This document shows, one piece after another, positions 24,850 through 33,762 of a stretch of 34,981 bases of DNA (within the stretch, counting starts at the first letter, position 1; the number at the start of each line of letters is the position of its first letter). Origin of the DNA: CAYQMF01 sp964418595 (GTDB taxonomy: Bacteria > Planctomycetota > UBA1135 > UBA2386); assembly GCA_964418595.1 (NCBI GenBank), contig CAYQMF010000065.1, positions 1 through 34,981 on the forward strand, in the 5' to 3' direction. The notes under the pieces are model-generated. The model searched no databases. It was not told the DNA's origin and worked only from the letters and a program-made list of their open reading frames with translations. The position numbers and the translations under genes were made by a program.

Positions 24850-27800
24850 TCAGTGGCGGCGGCGGGGAAGCTCGGGAATCACGGCGGGGATGGGCTCGAT
24901 CGGTCGTCGCGCCGGCGCGCCCTGGAACAGCACGACCGGCGTCACCACGGGCGAGCGGAGGTAGCCGTGTACCTTGAACTCGACGACCTTGGAGAACGCA
25001 TTGTGCAGGAGCTGCGGCAGGATGAGGAAGTCGGCGCCGTCGCCGAACAGGCTCGGCAGCTCGAGCGTCATGTCGAGATAGCCATCCATCGCGAGCGATC
25101 CCTTGCCGCGCACGTCGACGACCTGCGAGTTGAGCTCGAGCTTCTGGATGTCGATCCGGCGATCGCCCAGCACGAACTCGAGGCTGGCTCCGGTGAACTG
25201 CGGGTGGCGCTGGAGCAGCGCATAGATCCCCCGGAAGAGCGGGACCTCACCCAGCTTCCCCGCCGACACCTGCAGGCGTCCCTGGCCGCGCGTGTCGAGC
25301 AGGCGCGTGCCGGGCAGGCTCGTCAGGCGCAGTTCGCCGTTCACGCTGCCACGCATCCCCGCGCGCCCGCTCTCGCCCAACGCCTCGGACAGGCGCACGC
25401 CCTGCCACTGCAGGTTGGCCGACAGGGTACCTTCGCCGGCCGTCGCATACCGGAGGTGCGGTACGCCCTCGATCCCCGTCACGCGTCCGCCGTGCAGACG
25501 AAGCGCCACGTCGCCGAAGCTGAACTCCGCCGGGGTGGCCACGAACGACGCGTCGATGTCGGTGAGCTGCCGGCCGAGCACCGACATCGCCATTCCGGTG
25601 AGGGAGCCGTTGATCCGTCCGCTCTCGCCGTCGACGGTGCAGTCGCGCAGGGTGAGCACGCCGTTCACGTCCTCGATCGGGACGGCGAGGAGGAAGCCGC
25701 AGTTGCGCGCGAGGATCTGCCCGGAGAAGCGCAGGTCGAAGTCGCCGGCGCCGGTGGCGCGGTCCGGCACCGCGAAGTCGAGTTCGAGCTCCGTGACCTT
25801 CATCCGGCCGCGCGGCTTGCGACGCAGGAAGGTCTCGCGCAGCGGGCTGTCGCCGAAGAGGCGAGCCAGATCGTCGTTCACCGGGAAGTCGTCGGCGGCG
25901 ACCTTGGCGCGCACGCGGGTCGCGGCCCCCTCGTGCAGGATGCGCGCATCGCGCACGACGATCGGTGACGTGCCGACGAAGCCACGCACGTCCGACAAGG
26001 TCGTGACTCCATCGACCACGGTGACCTCGCCCACGAGCTTCGTCGCCGCCGCCGGCAGCATCGCGGCATTCGAGCTGACCTCGCGGAGCTGGACCCGCAG
26101 GTGCTGGCGGGGGGAACCTTCGCCGACCCGATGCTGGTGGCGCGCGATCACGTCGATGCTGCCCGCGGGGGCGAACACATCCCAACTGGCACGCGGGAAC
26201 GCTCCGGTTCGATCGAGCACGTCGGCCAACTGGGCGTCGAGCTGCAGGCCCATGACGACCGAGGAGAGGTCCACGTCCGTTGCGGCACTCGACGTGGCCA
26301 CCGACCCGGAGAGCAGGATCTGGGCCGGCGCGGCGCCCGCCGGCTGCTCCACGCTGCCGCGCACGAGGTGCAGCTCCGTCCTGCTCTCGGTGCCGTCGCC
26401 GTGGACGAACACGGTGCCAGTGAGTCCGCGCACGGACACCGGCAGCACGCGCGGGCGCGCGATCGCGTCGCGCAGATCGATCCGGACGTCGTAGCTCGGC
26501 TGCGCGGCCTGGAAGGGCTGCCAGAAGGCGAGTTCGCCCGCGACCTCGCCGCCCGGCTCCAGCGTCTCCCACAAGGTCTGCAGCCGCGGCACGAGCGTCG
26601 TGAGACCGACGCGCAGGTCTTCGTCGACGCTCAGGCCTTCACTGCGCACCCGCAGCTCATGCCGGTGCGCATCCTGCCCCGGACCATCGTGTTGCTGGAA
26701 GCGGCCGCGCACCAGCAACGGACGACCCGACCGCTCACCGGTGAGATCGATCGCCACACCATGCGCGTCGATCTCCATCTGCCCGGTGATCTTGCGCACG
26801 CGGCACGGCAGGTGACGCCAGGTGGCCTCTGCCTCGCGCGGCGCGACGCGCACGAGGATGTCACCGATCCCGCTGGGCGTGAGCGCTGCGATCTTCACGT
26901 CCACGTCCACCACACCGGTGGGCGCATACTCGTCGTAGTGCATTGTGACATCCGGGCCGAGGCCGCCCAGTGCAACGCGGAGGTCGGGGCCGAGCACGAG
27001 TCCCTCCGCCCTCGCGCTGAGCGAGCCCGCCGGCCCGGACGCCGTGAGGGGGAACTCGCCCTGGAACTCGAGCGCGGCCCCCGCCGCGTCGCGCGCAGTC
27101 AGCGGGCCGACGAATACGCGCTGGCCGCGCATGCGCGCCGTACCGGCGACATCGGTGACGCGGTGCGGGAAGCCCACGCGCGTGCCGGCGCTGTTGCCAA
27201 AGCCGCGGTACGTGGCTGCGCCGCCCCGCACCGTGGCGTCCAGCTCGACCTCGAGCCCCGCGCGGATGCGCAGGTCGACGCGCGCGTCGAGTTCGCCTCG
27301 CGGCTCGATCCCGACGGCATCGAGCACGTCGCTGCCGATGGCATGCGCGCGCGCGGCGCCGAGCAGGGGCTCATCGATGCGCATCCTCGCGATGTCGACG
27401 CGCAGTTCGCCTTCGGGCGTCGAACCGAACAGCCGTCGCACCGCACCGGTGAGGCCGATCCGCTCGAGGGCAGCGGCGTCGGTGGTGGCGGTCTCGAGCG
27501 CGAGCGAGACCGAACCCTCGTCCTGCAGGCGCCCCGAGATCCGGCCGGCGAGATCCCGCACCGGGCGAGGCAGTTGCGCGGCGGCGAAGGTGACTCCGGC
27601 CAGCTCCGCCAGGAAACCACCTTGTGGCGCACCGCCCTTGCCGTCGTGCTCGAACCAGAGCTGCGCCGCTGGCACGCGGCCCTGCACACCCGCGGCTTCG
27701 AGCTGCCCGGCCGCGGCCTGTGAGAAGGGCTCGACGGCCCGGCGCGAGATCTCGAGATCGTTGGCCTTGGCCGTGACGCGAAACGCGCCGGTCGTGAGGT

Positions 27801-28395
27801 CGGCCTGCCCGCTGACCAGCACGCGGGTTCCGATCGAGGTCGTCATCGCGCCGGACAACACGAGACCGCTGCCGCCCACCGCGTCGGGCAGCAGTTCGAG
27901 GTCGACGTTCTCGAAGCGCAGCGGCGGCGAGGACGCCGCGAAGCGGATCCCGATCACCGCGTCCTCGATCACCACCTCCGGGCACCCGGCGGCTGGCTTG
28001 GGCGCCAGGCTGCCGCGCAGGAGGTCGGGGAGGCGGATCGCGTCAGGACCTGCCACGCGCAGGTCGTCGATCCGCAGCCCGCGGATCACGACTCGGTGGA
28101 CCTCACCGAGGGTGCCCAGCGGGTTGGTGTTCAGGCTCACCACCACGTCGCTCGTGGTCAGGAGTGGCGTGTCGCCACCGCGCGGGTCGACGAGACGGAA
28201 TCGGCTGACGGTCACACGTCCGCGGGGCAGGTCGATCTCGGCGGCGTCCAGATCGAACGATCCCGCAAGGACCGACGCCAGCGCATCGCGCACCAGCGAC
28301 GTCGCGACACCGGTCTGCCGCAGCACGATCCAGGTGCCGGCAACCAGGACGGCGCAGCACGCGAGGAAGAGGAGAAACGTGCGTTTCCAGGTCAC
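24850..28395 (-). CDS. Giant AsmA-like envelope protein (1181 residues)
   Basis: It opens with one N-terminal transmembrane helix (about 5-25) followed by the AsmA-type pattern: alternating short beta strands with repeated D/N-x-L-x-x-P and L-x-x-G turns along the whole length. The C-terminal block (about 1000-1140) is the best preserved part: GQGRLQVSAGKLGEVPLFRG, then an IDIQKLELNSQVVDVRGKGSL segment and a DMTLELP repeat typical of AsmA/YhdP tails. AsmA-family proteins are thought to be rigid hydrophobic grooves that bridge the periplasm and move phospholipid to the outer membrane. Its length is close to YhdP (about 1270) and far above AsmA (about 620). Family placement is by sequence pattern. 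It heads the operon with manC and ruvX. Confidence 0.7.
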   Translation of the reverse strand: MTWKRTFLLFLACCAVLVAGTWIVLRQTGVATSLVRDALASVLAGSFDLDAAEIDLPRGRVTVSRFRLVDPRGGDTPLLTTSDVVVSLNTNPLGTLGEVHRVVIRGLRIDDLRVAGPDAIRLPDLLRGSLAPKPAAGCPEVVIEDAVIGIRFAASSPPLRFENVDLELLPDAVGGSGLVLSGAMTTSIGTRVLVSGQADLTTGAFRVTAKANDLEISRRAVEPFSQAAAGQLEAAGVQGRVPAAQLWFEHDGKGGAPQGGFLAELAGVTFAAAQLPRPVRDLAGRISGRLQDEGSVSLALETATTDAAALERIGLTGAVRRLFGSTPEGELRVDIARMRIDEPLLGAARAHAIGSDVLDAVGIEPRGELDARVDLRIRAGLEVELDATVRGGAATYRGFGNSAGTRVGFPHRVTDVAGTARMRGQRVFVGPLTARDAAGAALEFQGEFPLTASGPAGSLSARAEGLVLGPDLRVALGGLGPDVTMHYDEYAPTGVVDVDVKIAALTPSGIGDILVRVAPREAEATWRHLPCRVRKITGQMEIDAHGVAIDLTGERSGRPLLVRGRFQQHDGPGQDAHRHELRVRSEGLSVDEDLRVGLTTLVPRLQTLWETLEPGGEVAGELAFWQPFQAAQPSYDVRIDLRDAIARPRVLPVSVRGLTGTVFVHGDGTESRTELHLVRGSVEQPAGAAPAQILLSGSVATSSAATDVDLSSVVMGLQLDAQLADVLDRTGAFPRASWDVFAPAGSIDVIARHQHRVGEGSPRQHLRVQLREVSSNAAMLPAAATKLVGEVTVVDGVTTLSDVRGFVGTSPIVVRDARILHEGAATRVRAKVAADDFPVNDDLARLFGDSPLRETFLRRKPRGRMKVTELELDFAVPDRATGAGDFDLRFSGQILARNCGFLLAVPIEDVNGVLTLRDCTVDGESGRINGSLTGMAMSVLGRQLTDIDASFVATPAEFSFGDVALRLHGGRVTGIEGVPHLRYATAGEGTLSANLQWQGVRLSEALGESGRAGMRGSVNGELRLTSLPGTRLLDTRGQGRLQVSAGKLGEVPLFRGIYALLQRHPQFTGASLEFVLGDRRIDIQKLELNSQVVDVRGKGSLAMDGYLDMTLELPSLFGDGADFLILPQLLHNAFSKVVEFKVHGYLRSPVVTPVVLFQGAPARRPIEPIPAVIPELPRRRH

Positions 28396-28567
28396 GGGCG
28401 AGGGGGGCAGATGCTAGCAGCGCATGGCTCGAGGGGCGAAGCGAACTGCGTCGGACGAGCGGCGAAAGCAGGGCGATGTCGTGTGCTCCGCCGCGCGCCG
28501 CGATGCGTCGGTGGTCGAGAACGAGCGTGAAACACCCGTTTCGTGGCCGTTTTTGGCAGTTTCGTGT

Positions 28568-28596
28568 TTGACACGAAGGCGCGTGCCCTCAAGACT
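28568..28596 (+). promoter_or_regulatory. Possible promoter of the histone-fold gene
   Basis: A perfect -35 TTGACA (28568-28573) lies 17 bp before a weak -10 (AAGACT, 28591-28596), about 83 bp upstream of the start. The -10 is poor, so I rate it tentative. The rest of the divergent gap 28396-28678 shows no other feature to me. Confidence 0.35.
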
Positions 28597-28665
28597 CCCG
28601 CTCGAATCGCCGGTTTTGACCGCGCCGAGGGGGCGCGGGCGGGGCCGGCAACACCCGATCCTTGC

Positions 28666-28671
28666 AAAGGA
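28666..28671 (+). promoter_or_regulatory. Ribosome-binding site of the histone-fold gene
   Basis: AAAGGA ends 7 bp before ATG 28679. It fixes the start there and rules out the longer in-frame reading from 28424. Confidence 0.7.
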
Positions 28672-28678
28672 CCGAGAC

Positions 28679-28888
28679 ATGGCAGCCAAGAAGAAAGCCT
28701 CGAAGAAAGCAGCCCCGACCGGCGACCTCATCATCTCGAAGTCGCGCACCAAGGCCGCGACCAAGAAGTGCAACGTCTCCAGCGACTTCTACGGCGCGCT
28801 CGACAAGCGCGTCCGCGAGATGATCAGCAGCGCTGAGGCGCGCGCGCAGGAGAACAAGCGCAAGACGCTCAAGCCCTACGACATCTGA
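28679..28888 (+). CDS. Small bacterial histone-fold DNA-binding protein (69 residues)
   Basis: This has a lysine-rich tail (residues 1-12, AAKKKASKKAA) followed by a single histone fold. A short helix 1 (about 17-29) carries ISKSRTK. A long helix 2 begins at VSSDF and runs through ALDKRVREMISSAEARAQENK (33-60). Next comes the loop KRKTLKPYDI (60-69), which matches the GRKTIKAEDI loop of archaeal HMfB. It ends at the very start of helix 3, as in the short Bdellovibrio-type histones. No other histone or HU gene lies beside it. The family call is by motif. It should bind DNA as a dimer; nucleoid packing or bending is the likely role. It stands alone in a 580-bp gap between the asmA-like and tsaB genes, with its own promoter-like site and a downstream hairpin. 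Codon use is like its neighbours, so recent transfer is not obvious. Confidence 0.75.
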   Translation: MAAKKKASKKAAPTGDLIISKSRTKAATKKCNVSSDFYGALDKRVREMISSAEARAQENKRKTLKPYDI

Positions 28889-28955
28889 TCGTTGGCTTGC
28901 GGTCACGGCGCGTGCCGGTTCGCCGGGACGACGCCGCGTGCTGCGCAAGTGAACC

Positions 28956-28989
28956 ACGACCCGCTTGGCCTCGCGGTCAGGCGGGTCGT
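28956..28989. terminator. Bidirectional hairpin between the histone gene and tsaB
   Basis: ACGACCCGC (28956-28964) and GCGGGTCGT (28981-28989) pair perfectly over 9 bp around a 16-nt loop. The tsaB stop codon (28977-28979) lies within the loop. It can end the plus-strand histone transcript and the long minus-strand operon, though no T-run follows on either side. Confidence 0.5.
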
Positions 28990-29639
28990 TCTGTGTACGG
29001 CCCCATCAGGTAGAGGGGCTCGAGTTCGGCGGGCGTCGCCGCACGCGTGGCGAGCCAAGGATCGAACAGCACGCCCGCGTCGTACGGCGGCAGCGGCGCG
29101 GGCGTTCCCAGGGCGACGAGCGCGGGGATTGCTGTGGGCTCGACCACCAGCGCTTCGTCGTCCCGGGCAAGGCCGCGCAGGTCGTCGAGCGTGACCGCCC
29201 GCGGCGCCTCGGCGAGGCGTGCACACGCGCCATCGAACTCCAACCGTGCGGTATGCCATCGCTCGCGGCGCGCGTCGAGGATCACGCGCAGCGGTCGGTT
29301 CGGAGCGACCACCGCGGTCCGCCAGGCGCGGATCGCCAGCAACTCAAGGCTCGTGGCGTGCCGGACGGCGAGTTGCGCCTGTTCGGCGAGCACGCGCGCG
29401 AAGGTCAAGGCGACGCGGAGGCCCGTGTAGGAACCCGGGCCCCGATCGACGCGGAGTCCGGCGAGCGCGGCCGGACGGATGCCGGCGGCGCCGAGCAGCG
29501 AGTCGACGGCGGCGAACAACTCGGTGGACAACGCGCGCGCCTCGGCGTCCCGCACACCGAGCAGGCGGCCGTCGTCGGCACACAGCGCGACCGAGAACCG
29601 TGCGCCGCTCGCACTCACACCCAGCGCTGGACCGCTCAC
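28977..29639 (-). CDS. tsaB: tRNA threonylcarbamoyladenosine biosynthesis protein TsaB
   Basis: This is 220 residues from GTG 29639. It has the ASKHA-fold features of TsaB: a ribose-phosphate-like strand (LGVSASGARFSVAL), an LSTELFAAVDSLL helix, and the signature RGPGSYTGLRVAL (about 66-78), then RHATSLELLA and DARRERWHTARL. It pairs with TsaD and TsaE to build the t6A modification on ANN-decoding tRNAs. Position 8-9 carries VSAS in place of the usual DTSS. Its GTG overlaps the glmM stop (GTGA), so it is the last gene of the long operon. Confidence 0.88.
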   Translation of the reverse strand: MSGPALGVSASGARFSVALCADDGRLLGVRDAEARALSTELFAAVDSLLGAAGIRPAALAGLRVDRGPGSYTGLRVALTFARVLAEQAQLAVRHATSLELLAIRAWRTAVVAPNRPLRVILDARRERWHTARLEFDGACARLAEAPRAVTLDDLRGLARDDEALVVEPTAIPALVALGTPAPLPPYDAGVLFDPWLATRAATPAELEPLYLMGPYTERPA

Positions 29640-31006
29640 AGGCTCGTGCGGATCACGTCGGCGAGACGGGCCGCGTGTCTCTCGACGATCTCGGTGGTCG
29701 GACCTTCCACCATGACGCGGCAGAGGTTCTCGGTGCCGGAGTAGCGCAGCACCACGCGGCCGTCGTCGCCGAGCTCGTGCTCGATGGCACGCAGCGCGGA
29801 CTGTACCGCCGGCATCGAGTCCAGCGGCGGCTTGGCGCGGACCGGGACGTTCACGAGGAGCTGCGGGAAGCGGCGCAGGCCGCCCAGCACCTTGGCGAAG
29901 CCCTCGGCGCGGGCCTGCGGCAGCTCGAGCAGCGCCAGCGCGGTGAACAGACCGTCGCCTGTGTACGCGCCAGGCCCGCCGAAGACGATGTGTCCGGACT
30001 GCTCGCCGCCGAGAGCGTAGCCGTGCGCGCGCATGGCCTGCACCACGTGTCGGTCGCCCACCGGCGTCGTGAGGATGCCGATGCCGCACGCGTCCAGCGC
30101 GCGCCGCAACCCGAGGTTGCTCATCACGGTGGTCACCACCGTGTTGCCCGGCAGCGCGCCCCGCGCCGCCATGTGCGGCGCCATCGCGGCGAGCACGCTG
30201 TCGCCGTCGTGCACGTTGCCCAGTTCGTCGACGAAGATGCCACGGTCGCCGTCCCCGTCGAGGCAGATGCCGAGGTGGGCGCCCTCGCGCCGCACCACCG
30301 CGGCGAGGTGCTGGGGATGCAGCGCGCCGACGCCGGCGTTGATGTTGCTGCCGTCGGGCGTGCACCCTGTCGCGATCACCTCGGCGCCGAGCATCGTGAG
30401 CACCTGCGGCGCAAGGTTGGCGCCGCCGCCGTTCGCGGCGTCGATCGCAAGGCGCAGGCCGGTCAGATCGAGGGTCGGGAAGGCGTTGCGCAGGTGGTTC
30501 TCGTACTCGAGCACCAGTTCGCGCCGTGGCTTGAGGCGACCGCGCGCGCCGTCCTCGGCGTCGACCCGGATGGCGAGCTCTTCGATGTCCCGCTCCGCGT
30601 CGTCGGGCAGCTTGCTGCCGTCGGCGCCGAACAGCTTGATGCCGTTGTCCTCGGCCGGATTGTGCGACGCGCTGATCATCACCCCCGCGTCGGCGCGGGT
30701 CTTGCGCGTGACGAGCGCCAGCGCCGGCGTCGTCACCAGGCCGACATCGACGCAGGCCACGTCGGCGGCGACGAGGCCGTCCGCCATGACCTGCATGATC
30801 GCCTGTCCGGAGCTGCGCCCATCGTGGCCGAGGACCACGCGCTTCTGCTCCTGTCCGGCGCCCTGCAGCCAGACGCCGAGGGCGGCGGCGACGCGGCGCA
30901 GCGTGGCTTCGTCCATGGGCGGCGTACCCCATGGCCCGCGCAGGCCATCGGTACCGAAGCGGGGGCGCTCCAGCCCCGGCCGGGTTGGTCGGGTGTCGTC
31001 GGTCAT
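29636..31006 (-). CDS. glmM: Phosphoglucosamine mutase
   Basis: This 456-residue protein converts glucosamine-6-phosphate to glucosamine-1-phosphate for peptidoglycan and LPS precursors. Visible features are FGTDGLRG (17-24), the catalytic phosphoserine loop ISASHNP (Ser114), the metal-binding DGDGDR (250-255), GEQSGH and the phosphate-binding RYSGTEN near the C-terminus. Size and order match GlmM. It follows cdaR with an ATGA overlap. cdaA-cdaR-glmM is a known gene order in Gram-positive bacteria, where GlmM and CdaR both tune CdaA, so c-di-AMP here probably responds to cell-wall precursor state as well. Confidence 0.96.
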   Translation of the reverse strand: MTDDTRPTRPGLERPRFGTDGLRGPWGTPPMDEATLRRVAAALGVWLQGAGQEQKRVVLGHDGRSSGQAIMQVMADGLVAADVACVDVGLVTTPALALVTRKTRADAGVMISASHNPAEDNGIKLFGADGSKLPDDAERDIEELAIRVDAEDGARGRLKPRRELVLEYENHLRNAFPTLDLTGLRLAIDAANGGGANLAPQVLTMLGAEVIATGCTPDGSNINAGVGALHPQHLAAVVRREGAHLGICLDGDGDRGIFVDELGNVHDGDSVLAAMAPHMAARGALPGNTVVTTVMSNLGLRRALDACGIGILTTPVGDRHVVQAMRAHGYALGGEQSGHIVFGGPGAYTGDGLFTALALLELPQARAEGFAKVLGGLRRFPQLLVNVPVRAKPPLDSMPAVQSALRAIEHELGDDGRVVLRYSGTENLCRVMVEGPTTEIVERHAARLADVIRTSL

Positions 31007-32145
31007 TCCTTCTTCTTGAGTCTGACCTGCACCGAGAGGGTGTTCACCCCCTGGTAGTCGCGGCCGCGCTGGTAGTGGGGATCGGTGAGGCGCAGGGTGC
31101 CGATGAGGATCTGGCCGTCGACCGTGTCGGCCGACACGCGCACGTCGACGCGGGCGTGCTCCTTGGCCCAGTCGTCGCGTTCCGACCCGGCGGGCAGCGT
31201 CGACAGCGTGCCGGCGAGTTCGCCGCTGACGCGGACGCGCACGCTCAGGGTGGCATCACACTCGAACTCCTCCCCGCTCGCGCGCGGACGTGCCAGCGTG
31301 TCGAGCAAGACGGGTACCTTCAGTTCGTAGTCCTCGAACTTGGGATCCAGGGGGATGGAGACGTTGATCGAGTTGCCGACCACCGAGAGGTCGAAGCCGG
31401 GCAGGAGCGAGAGCGTGGCCGACACGCGCGGGGTCGTCGCCGTGCCGAAGCCGCGGAGATCGAGCCGGAACAGCGGCCGCTCGTCGCGCATGGCGGCGTC
31501 GATCTGCTGGCGGGCGCCGCGCAGCGACACGTGGCGCTCGCTGAAGTCGGCGGCGTCGAGGCGGAGTCGGGCCCGGAAGTCGGGGAAGCGCACGGGGTCC
31601 GGGTACTCGACCTGCACGCGTGACATCGCCAGCACGAACGGCTCCGTCGCGACGCGCTCGAGGACGACGGCCACGCGGCGGGGCTTCATCTCCTCGATGG
31701 ACTTGGCGACGTTGGGATCCGACGAGCGGATGTCGGAGCGGTCGAACACGAACACGTTCTGCGCGTTGATGGCCCCGGCACGCGGTCGCACGAACACGTC
31801 CGGGGCGTCGAGGATCGCGTCGACGACGTGCTTGGGCCCCTTGAAGGTCAGTTCGACCGCCTTCAGCTCCGCCTCGTCGACGCTGTCCCGGAAGCCCTTG
31901 ACCCGGTACTGCTCGTTGGCGCCGAGATCGACAAGCAAGGGATACGTGTCGGCATCCACCGCCGCGCCCTTCGCCGCCAGGGGGAAGCGCTCGGTCTTGG
32001 GCACCGTCACCTGGCTGTCGAGGAAGATCCACAGCGGCACCGCGAGCGCCAGCGCCAGGAGCTTGCGCACGGGATCCGAGGCCAGGCTGCGGAGGAAGCT
32101 GCGCCGGCCGATGCGCTTGCTCTCGCGCTCCTTGGCCGCGCTCAC
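31003..32145 (-). CDS. cdaR: YbbR-domain protein CdaR, regulator of the diadenylate cyclase
   Basis: This is 380 residues from GTG 32145. It has a basic cytosolic tail, one transmembrane helix (about 25-43, KLLALALAVPLWIFL) and an extracytoplasmic region of beta-rich YbbR-like repeats (about 45-380). The repeats have low sequence conservation, but the helix-then-repeats layout and the place after cdaA identify it. CdaR binds CdaA and inhibits or modulates it. The GTG overlaps the cdaA stop (GTGA), and the gene ends in an ATGA overlap with glmM. The open frame reaching back to 32373 runs over cdaA and is noise. Confidence 0.78.
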   Translation of the reverse strand: MSAAKERESKRIGRRSFLRSLASDPVRKLLALALAVPLWIFLDSQVTVPKTERFPLAAKGAAVDADTYPLLVDLGANEQYRVKGFRDSVDEAELKAVELTFKGPKHVVDAILDAPDVFVRPRAGAINAQNVFVFDRSDIRSSDPNVAKSIEEMKPRRVAVVLERVATEPFVLAMSRVQVEYPDPVRFPDFRARLRLDAADFSERHVSLRGARQQIDAAMRDERPLFRLDLRGFGTATTPRVSATLSLLPGFDLSVVGNSINVSIPLDPKFEDYELKVPVLLDTLARPRASGEEFECDATLSVRVRVSGELAGTLSTLPAGSERDDWAKEHARVDVRVSADTVDGQILIGTLRLTDPHYQRGRDYQGVNTLSVQVRLKKKE

Positions 32146-32905
32146 TGCCGCGCCCTCCGGCGCAACCCGAGCGCGTCCTCGATGGTGCGCTCGAGTTGTT
32201 CGAGCGACAGGTCGAACATGAGCTTGCCGCCCAGCATCGCCGAGACCTTGCCGGTCTCTTCCGACACCACGATGGCCAGGGCGTCGGTCTCCTCCGAGAG
32301 GCCGAGCCCGGCGCGATGCCGCGTGCCGAGGCGCTTGTCGACATCGGGGTTCTGGCTGAGCGGCAGAAGGCACGAGGCGGCCACGATGCGGTCCTCACGG
32401 ACGACGATGGCGCCGTCGTGCAGCGCGGTCCCCGGGTAGAAGATCGACTCGATCAGGTAGCTGTTCAGCTCGGCGTCGATGGTGATGCCGGTCTCGGCGA
32501 GGCTGGCGAGCGAGCCCTCGCGCTCGATCGCGATGAGGGCGCCGATGCGATCCTTGCTGAGGCGCGCCACCGAGCGCAGCAGGCGCTGCATCGTCTTGCT
32601 CTCGCGCTTGAGGAAGCGGCCGAAGATGGGCGCGTCGCCGAGGTGCACGATGACGCGCCGGATCTCCGGCTGGAACTCGACGATCGGCTCGATGATCGCG
32701 ACGTTGACGAGTGCGTTGAAGGCGTACTCGAGCCGGATCAGGTTGCCGAGCCGGATCAGGACGATGAACGAGAGGAACCCGAGCCCGAAGATGAGGGTGA
32801 GGCCACGGATGACGCCGGAGCCGCGCGTCTCGCGCAGGAAACGCAGCACGAGGTAGATGCCGACGGCGAACACCGTCACCTCGACGATCATCTTCACGAG
32901 GCTGT

Positions 32906-32918
<13 letters not shown>
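32142..32918 (-). CDS. cdaA: Diadenylate cyclase CdaA (c-di-AMP synthase)
   Basis: This is 258 residues, the usual size for CdaA. Three N-terminal transmembrane segments (about 10-27, 35-56 and a weaker one to 80) precede the DAC domain (about 90-240). The DAC domain carries the catalytic LHDGAIV (DGA at 168-170), the GTRHRAGLGLSEETDA block (198-212) and IVVSEE. It condenses two ATP into c-di-AMP at the membrane. Its start overlaps the 3' end of folP by 13 bp and its stop overlaps cdaR. It is found in many Gram-positive and some Gram-negative phyla; its presence in an LPS-making organism points away from the commonest proteobacteria. Confidence 0.95.
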
Positions 32919-33748
<830 letters not shown>

Positions 33749-33762
33749 CGTGGTGGGGGGCG

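Noticed and set aside
28424..28678. An N-terminal extension of the histone-fold protein
   Set aside because: There is a good RBS (AAAGGA) 7 bp before ATG 28679, and the added residues are Arg-rich without histone features.
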